Shown here piece by piece: positions 6,171-9,285 of a stretch of 9,285 bases of DNA. Origin of the DNA: an uncultured Eubacteriales bacterium. Lineage in GTDB: Bacteria > Bacillota > Clostridia > Oscillospirales > Acutalibacteraceae. Within the stretch, counting starts at the first letter, position 1; each line of letters starts with the position of its first letter. Location: the NCBI GenBank assembly GCA_934525065.1, contig CAKSYX010000046.1, forward strand, positions 1 to 9,285. The letters are read 5' to 3'. Position numbers and translations under genes: made by a program. The notes under the pieces are model-generated. The model saw only the letters and a list, made by a program, of their open reading frames with translations, did not search any database and was not told the origin of the DNA.

Positions 6171-7040
6171 TCACACCCCCGTCAAATCAAAATCCGGGAT
6201 AAACCCCCTTTCCGCCGAGGAAAGCTCCTGCAAAAAAACATTTTCAAAGCCAAGCTCTTCGAGATATGAAACGACCTTTTCATATTCGCGCCGTGTAATT
6301 TTTCGGTCAAGCTCCGGAAGCTCGTCAAGCCTTCCGCAAGGAGTATACTGCGCCATAAGGCTTATATATGTTTTTGTTCCGAGATTTTCTTTTATCCAAT
6401 CGAAAATGAGCTTTGACTGATTCGTATTTTTCGGCAAAACAAGGTGGCGAATTATCAAGCCCTTTTTCATCAAACCGTTTTCAATAATATCCTCAGGCTG
6501 CTGGCGGCGCATTTCAAGAATAGCTGCCGAAGCGTTTTCAAAGTAGTCCGGCGCAAGCGAATACCGTTTTGCTCTCTCGGCGCTTATATATTTAAAATCG
6601 GGAAGGTACACATCAACAAGACCCTCAAGCTTTCTGAGCGTCTCAATTTTCTCATAGCCGCCGCAATTATAAACAACGGGCACGGGCGAATGATACCTGC
6701 TGAGTACCTTCGCAAGGCGTTCGGCGTAATGGGTAGGCGTAACAAGGTTCAGATTGTGCGCCCCCTCGGCAACAAGGCGGGCAAAAATTTCAGTCAGGTG
6801 CTCATCGGATATTTCTTTTCCGACCTCGGCGCGGCTGAGCTCAAAGTTCTGGCAAAACGCACAGCGAAGATTACAGCCGCAGAAAAACACCGCACCCGAG
6901 CCTTCGGTGCCGCTTATCACAGGCTCTTCCCAATAATGCTTTGCGGCTCTCGCAACGACAAATTTTTCGCCGACACCGCAAAAGCCTTTTCTATCGTCTC
7001 TATCTATATCGCAGTTACGCGGACAGGCATTGCAAACCAT
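6171..7040 (-). CDS. Radical SAM protein, PflX-like (COG1313)
   Basis: 289 residues from the chosen start. The radical-SAM cluster motif CX3CX2C is CNLRCAFC (56-63), inside GSGAVFFCGCNLRCAFCQN, which is the hallmark of the COG1313 group related to pyruvate formate-lyase activases. An N-terminal four-Cys region, CNACPRNC (3-10) plus Cys21 in KGFCG, is also characteristic and may bind a second metal. VLPKNTNQSK (201-210) and the C-terminal AQYTPCGR fit the family. It should bind a 4Fe-4S cluster and S-adenosylmethionine; the substrate is not established for this group, and no glycyl-radical enzyme is in the window. ATG at 7040 is chosen because AAAGGGGGAG lies just upstream and the family normally begins M-x-C-x2-C. 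An ATG at 7058 (AGGTG, 4 nt) is the alternative. Confidence 0.88.
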   Translation of the reverse strand: MVCNACPRNCDIDRDDRKGFCGVGEKFVVARAAKHYWEEPVISGTEGSGAVFFCGCNLRCAFCQNFELSRAEVGKEISDEHLTEIFARLVAEGAHNLNLVTPTHYAERLAKVLSRYHSPVPVVYNCGGYEKIETLRKLEGLVDVYLPDFKYISAERAKRYSLAPDYFENASAAILEMRRQQPEDIIENGLMKKGLIIRHLVLPKNTNQSKLIFDWIKENLGTKTYISLMAQYTPCGRLDELPELDRKITRREYEKVVSYLEELGFENVFLQELSSAERGFIPDFDLTGV

Positions 7041-7069
7041 TTTTCTCCCCCTTTTCATAAGTCACCTGT

Positions 7070-7078
7070 ATTTTACCA
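7070..7078 (-). promoter_or_regulatory. Candidate extended -10 promoter of the radical SAM gene
   Basis: The minus strand reads TGTGGTAAAAT (7070-7080): TAAAAT (5/6) with the same TGTGG extension seen at the two other leftward promoters. The -35 region (7093-7098, TGGAAA) is poor. The start would be near 7063. It is back to back with the rightward coaX promoter, whose -35 falls in this promoter's spacer. Confidence 0.55.
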
Positions 7079-7085
7079 CATTAAA

Positions 7086-7114
7086 TTGACTTTTTCCACC
7101 GTGAGTAATATAAT
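7086..7114 (+). promoter_or_regulatory. Strong consensus promoter for the coaX leader
   Basis: TTGACT (7086-7091, 5/6), exactly 17 nt, then a perfect TATAAT (7109-7114). The start is expected near 7121, so the mRNA carries about 250 nt of leader before coaX, starting just ahead of the first structured copy. The promoter's position immediately before the repeats argues that they are transcribed as part of the coaX mRNA. Confidence 0.85.
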
Positions 7115-7127
7115 CAACAATATATAC

Positions 7128-7213
7128 GGACTAAATTACCATCACGCCTTGTCCGGCTGTAGCAGGGAATGATGTAAGCTTTATTATTTTTACAGCCGGA
7201 AAGGCTATGGTAA
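7128..7213 (+). repeat. Structured leader element, copy 1 (hairpin)
   Basis: An 86-nt unit repeated almost exactly at 7285-7369 (offset 157). It folds as one long hairpin: TTACCAT (7136-7142) with ATGGTAA (7207-7213), GCCTT (7146-7150) with AAGGC (7201-7205), and CCGGCTGTA (7153-7161) with TACAGCCGG (7191-7199). Small internal loops CAC/T and GT/A separate the stems. The apex may form AATGAT (7168-7173) with ATTATT (7183-7188). It lies directly after a consensus promoter. It could be a regulatory RNA domain or a small palindromic repeat; I do not recognise it as a standard riboswitch. Confidence 0.85.
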
Positions 7214-7232
7214 CAGCGCTGCACGCTGTTAC
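7210..7232 (+). other. Hairpin competing with copy 1
   Basis: GTAACAGCG (7210-7218) pairs perfectly with CGCTGTTAC (7224-7232) over 9 bp with loop CTGCA. The first four bases, GTAA, are also the 3' end of the outer stem of copy 1, so the two full stems cannot form together. No U-tract follows. Confidence 0.7.
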
Positions 7233-7252
7233 GCTTTGCCGATTATGTGTCC

Positions 7253-7282
7253 CTCAAAATTTGCCCATGGCATAATTTTGAG
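7253..7282 (+). other. 13-bp hairpin between the two repeat copies
   Basis: CTCAAAATT (7253-7261) pairs with AATTTTGAG (7274-7282), and TGCC (7262-7265) pairs with GGCA (7269-7272). The loop is 3 nt and T7273 is bulged. It is followed by AGATGGACG-like sequence, not a run of Ts, so it is not an intrinsic terminator in the coaX direction. Confidence 0.7.
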
Positions 7283-7284
7283 AT

Positions 7285-7369
7285 GGACGAAATTACCATC
7301 ACGCCTTGTCCGGCTGTAGCAAGGAATGATGTAAGCTTTATTATTCTGCAGCCGGAAAGGCTATGGTAA
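7285..7369 (+). repeat. Structured leader element, copy 2, overlapping the coaX ribosome site
   Basis: An 85-nt copy of the 7128-7213 element. Differences from GGAC onward are one flank base (T to G), one loop base (GCAGGG to GCAAGG), and TTTACAGCC to CTGCAGCC at the apical side. In the folded form the last change turns a T-A pair into T-G and a G-T pair into G-C, so pairing is kept. The 3' arm contains GGAAAGG (7354-7360), the only ribosome-site-like sequence before coaX. It is paired with GCCTTGTCC in the 5' arm, and the outer stem ends three bases before the coaX ATG. Confidence 0.85.
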
Positions 7370-7371
7370 TT

Positions 7372-8136
7372 ATGCTTTTGACAATAGACATCGGCAATTC
7401 AAACATCACGCTCGGTGCTTATCAGAACGATTCTCTCCTTTTTGTTTCGAGAATGTACACGGCGAGGCACAAGACGAGCGACGAATTTGCAACAAAGCTG
7501 CTCGAAATTTTCAGGCTCTATCATGTTAAAGCAAGCGAATTTACCGGCACGGTGATAAGCTGTGTTGTTCCTGAAATTGAAGGCAGCATCATCCGCGCGG
7601 TGAAGCTCATCACCGGCAAGGAGCCGATAACCGTCGGCGAAAAACACCACGGTTGCTTTGAAATTGACGTCCTTCCCGTTGCCGCAATCGGTGCCGACCT
7701 CATCGCCGCGGCTGTTGCGGCAAAGGCAAAGTATCCCCTGCCCTGCCTTGTTGCCGACCTCGGAACGGCAACGAAAATCATTGTTGTTGACAAAAGCGGA
7801 AAGTTCGTTGGCTGCACAATTTCTCCGGGCGTAAAAATTTCCCTTGACGCTCTCGCGTCACGCACCTCTCTGCTCCCCTCCGTCAGCCTGACAACTCCCA
7901 AAAGCGCGGTTGGAACAAACACGGTCGAATGTATTCAGTCAGGAGTGGTCTTCGGAACGGCGGCAATGCTCGACGGACTGATTAAGCGAATCGCAGGCGA
8001 GCTTTCGCTTGAAAACGCAACGATCGTTGCAACCGGCGGCTGCAGCCGCGGAATCATCTCATGCTGCGAAGCCGAAATCATCTATGACGAGAACCTCGTT
8101 TTGGACGGTTTATGCGAAATTTATAAAGATTCTTAA
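7372..8136 (+). CDS. coaX: Type III pantothenate kinase
   Basis: 254 residues, full length. It phosphorylates pantothenate, the first step of CoA synthesis, in the cytoplasm; type III enzymes are not feedback-inhibited by CoA and usually need a monovalent cation. Visible motifs are DIGNSN (6-11, catalytic Asp6 in the phosphate-1 loop), GADLIAAAV (108-116), ADLGTATK (128-135, phosphate-2), GCTISPGV (147-154), TSLLPSV (165-171), the stretch SAVGTNTVECIQSGVVFG (178-195), and ATGG (220-223). GADL carries Leu where many homologues have Arg. ATG at 7372 gives the normal family start MLLTIDIGN, with GGAAAGG 11 nt upstream. The in-frame ATG at 7363 is only 2 nt from that site and adds three residues. 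The ribosome site is buried in the copy-2 hairpin, suggesting translational control. No terminator follows. Confidence 0.95.
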   Translation: MLLTIDIGNSNITLGAYQNDSLLFVSRMYTARHKTSDEFATKLLEIFRLYHVKASEFTGTVISCVVPEIEGSIIRAVKLITGKEPITVGEKHHGCFEIDVLPVAAIGADLIAAAVAAKAKYPLPCLVADLGTATKIIVVDKSGKFVGCTISPGVKISLDALASRTSLLPSVSLTTPKSAVGTNTVECIQSGVVFGTAAMLDGLIKRIAGELSLENATIVATGGCSRGIISCCEAEIIYDENLVLDGLCEIYKDS

Positions 8137-8154
8137 CTTTTTTTGGAAAAATTG

Positions 8155-8185
8155 TTGTCTTCTTCTGATTTATATGTTAACATAT
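8155..8185 (+). promoter_or_regulatory. Candidate promoter and palindrome before the secreted hydrolase
   Basis: TTGTCT (8155-8160, 4/6), 17 nt, then TAACAT (8178-8183, 4/6) with a TATGT extension (8173-8177). The -10 is embedded in the perfect 14-bp palindrome ATATGTTAACATAT (8172-8185), a possible operator. The matches are modest, and readthrough from coaX is an alternative, since no terminator is seen in 8137-8219. Confidence 0.45.
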
Positions 8186-8219
8186 TTCCGGTGTATAAAA
8201 AGATTTAAGGAGGAAAAGT

Positions 8220-9285
8220 ATGAAACACTGTTTTAAAAAATCGCTGTGTATCCTTTTGACGGTACTCATGCTGTCGCTCTCGCTTGTGCCTCTTGCTCTT
8301 GCCGCCGAGGAGGAGTATCCCATTGTATATCTTTCGGGCTACGGCGCTAGCCTTTACGATGCGAACGGAAACCGGATCGACGCAAAAGACGTTGACAAGG
8401 ATTACGTTCTGAATGCAACAAAAGAGGTACTGAAAGAAATGCCTGCAAATCCCAACGGCGATTGGAGCAGGTATTGCGACGCTCTTTACAACGCGTTCGC
8501 TCCGCTTTATGATGATGTTCGCCTAAACAAGGACGGCGAACCTGTTGACGGCGGTGCAGCCCACATTTATCGCAGCAAAAACCGGCTGCCGAGGAAGTAT
8601 TCAAACTACGGCTGCCATGACTACCACTTCAATTATGACTGGCGCATTGACCCGTATGAATCCGCAAAAGAGCTCGGTCTTTACATTAACAACGTTCTTT
8701 CGGTGACCGGCAAAAGCAAGGTCACGCTTGTCGGCCGCTGTCTCGGTGCGTGTATCGTTGCGGCGTATCTTGAAATGACCGAAAACGTTGAAAACAAGGT
8801 TGCAAACGTAATTTTCAACATCCCCTCCGTCGGCGGAATTGCCGTTGCAGGTGCAATTTTCTCCGGCAACATCGTTGTTGACGATGAAGCACTTGACCGT
8901 TTTCTCAACGACAACACGGACAGAAAGCCCCTGCTTGAGGACACCGCTTTGCAGTCGCTTCTCGTTTCCGCTGTTTCCCTTGCAAGATACTGCAAGGTGC
9001 TCGGCTTCACAACCGACACACTGATGCAGATTTATAAGCGTGTCTACAAAAACCTCGTTCCGCGCCTTGCGCTTGCGAGCTACGGCTCCTACCCTGCTTT
9101 TTGGAGCATGGTAGGCACCGACTACTATGAAGAAGCAAGAGACTTCATCTTCGCCGGCAAGGAAGAGGAATACGCCGGAATGATTGAAAAGACCGACCAT
9201 TTCTATTACAGCGTGACCGCAAGGCTCCCCGAGCTCCTCAAAGAGCTTGACGAAAAGGGAATCAACTTCTCATACATTGCAAAAT
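8220..9285 (+). CDS. Secreted alpha/beta hydrolase, lipase/acyltransferase-like, with Cys at the nucleophile position (partial)
   Basis: 355 codons are present and the frame is open at the right edge. A clear signal peptide begins MKHCFKK, followed by a leucine-rich core and a likely type I cleavage after ALA (26-28). YPIVYLSGYGAS (33-44) resembles the oxyanion-hole strand of LCAT/PGAP1-like lipases (PIVFVPGYGGS). FNYDWRIDPYESA (137-149) followed by VTLVGRCLGACIVAAYL (168-184) is the usual strand-elbow-helix. The elbow is GRCLG with Cys174 where Ser is expected. The acid and His should lie in the missing C-terminal part or could not be assigned. It should act outside the membrane, possibly on lipid or ester substrates; the substrate is unknown. 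AAGGAGG lies 6 nt before the ATG. It may be co-transcribed with coaX or use its own promoter. Confidence 0.85.
   Translation, partial: MKHCFKKSLCILLTVLMLSLSLVPLALAAEEEYPIVYLSGYGASLYDANGNRIDAKDVDKDYVLNATKEVLKEMPANPNGDWSRYCDALYNAFAPLYDDVRLNKDGEPVDGGAAHIYRSKNRLPRKYSNYGCHDYHFNYDWRIDPYESAKELGLYINNVLSVTGKSKVTLVGRCLGACIVAAYLEMTENVENKVANVIFNIPSVGGIAVAGAIFSGNIVVDDEALDRFLNDNTDRKPLLEDTALQSLLVSAVSLARYCKVLGFTTDTLMQIYKRVYKNLVPRLALASYGSYPAFWSMVGTDYYEEARDFIFAGKEEEYAGMIEKTDHFYYSVTARLPELLKELDEKGINFSYIAK

Noticed and set aside
6444..7172. Long rightward open frame (242 codons) opposite the radical SAM gene
   Set aside because: The minus strand has full radical SAM motifs with a good ribosome site. The antisense frame also runs through the intergenic promoters and repeat copy 1.
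7253..7282. Intrinsic attenuator in the coaX leader
   Set aside because: The stem is strong but no T-run follows it on the plus strand.
7128..7369. CRISPR-like or T-box reading of the repeats
   Set aside because: Only two 85-nt copies with a structured spacer and no cas genes; no T-box sequence, specifier loop or antiterminator is visible.
8137..8160. Terminator after coaX from the run of seven Ts at 8138-8144
   Set aside because: No GC-rich stem precedes the T-run.
8601..9200. Leftward open frame of 199 codons inside the secreted hydrolase
   Set aside because: The plus-strand frame has a signal peptide, perfect ribosome site and alpha/beta hydrolase motifs; the leftward frame has none.

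Overview
The window looks like a chromosomal segment of a Gram-positive, low-to-mid GC Firmicute, most likely a Clostridia of the Oscillospirales/Ruminococcaceae kind. This is an inference from lysine-rich AAA-heavy coding, strong AAGGAGG-type ribosome sites, sigma-A-like promoters with a TGTG-extended -10, a type III pantothenate kinase, and gene types common in gut Clostridia. No phage, transposase, CRISPR, tRNA or rRNA is visible.

Layout, left to right. (1) 1-520, minus: a soluble ER-type S26 signal-peptidase-like protein and the start of an unidentified overlapping partner gene, behind a leader with two promoter candidates and a hairpin. (2) 691-2491, minus: an HSL-like alpha/beta hydrolase followed by a multi-pass membrane protein, with a near-consensus promoter in front and a clear intrinsic terminator behind. 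(3) 2602-3780, minus: a NUDIX ADP-ribose-pyrophosphatase-like gene overlapping maf by ATGA, ending in a hairpin terminator; together a small nucleotide house-cleaning operon. (4) 3849-4760, plus: an M14 metallocarboxypeptidase, probably acting on peptidoglycan peptides, converging on proC. (5) 4773-7040, minus: a COG1313/PflX-like radical SAM protein, then mscL (with an added zinc ribbon) and proC. (6) 7086-8136, plus: a consensus promoter, a leader of about 250 nt made of four hairpins, two of them near-identical 85-86-nt direct copies, then coaX (type III pantothenate kinase). (7) 8220-end, plus: a secreted alpha/beta hydrolase, cut by the window edge, whose nucleophile elbow reads GRCLG with Cys where Ser is usual.

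The genes are mostly housekeeping: CoA synthesis, proline synthesis, nucleotide sanitation, osmotic safety and cell-wall peptide turnover. The most unusual feature is the coaX leader. The two copies differ mainly at positions that keep base pairing, the second hides the ribosome site of coaX, and the first shares four bases with a competing hairpin. It may be a tandem regulatory RNA (pantothenate genes in Firmicutes are known to carry the tandem 'pan' hairpin motif) or a pair of small palindromic repeats; the sequence alone does not decide. The Cys-nucleophile secreted hydrolase and the zinc-ribbon MscL are the next most interesting points.
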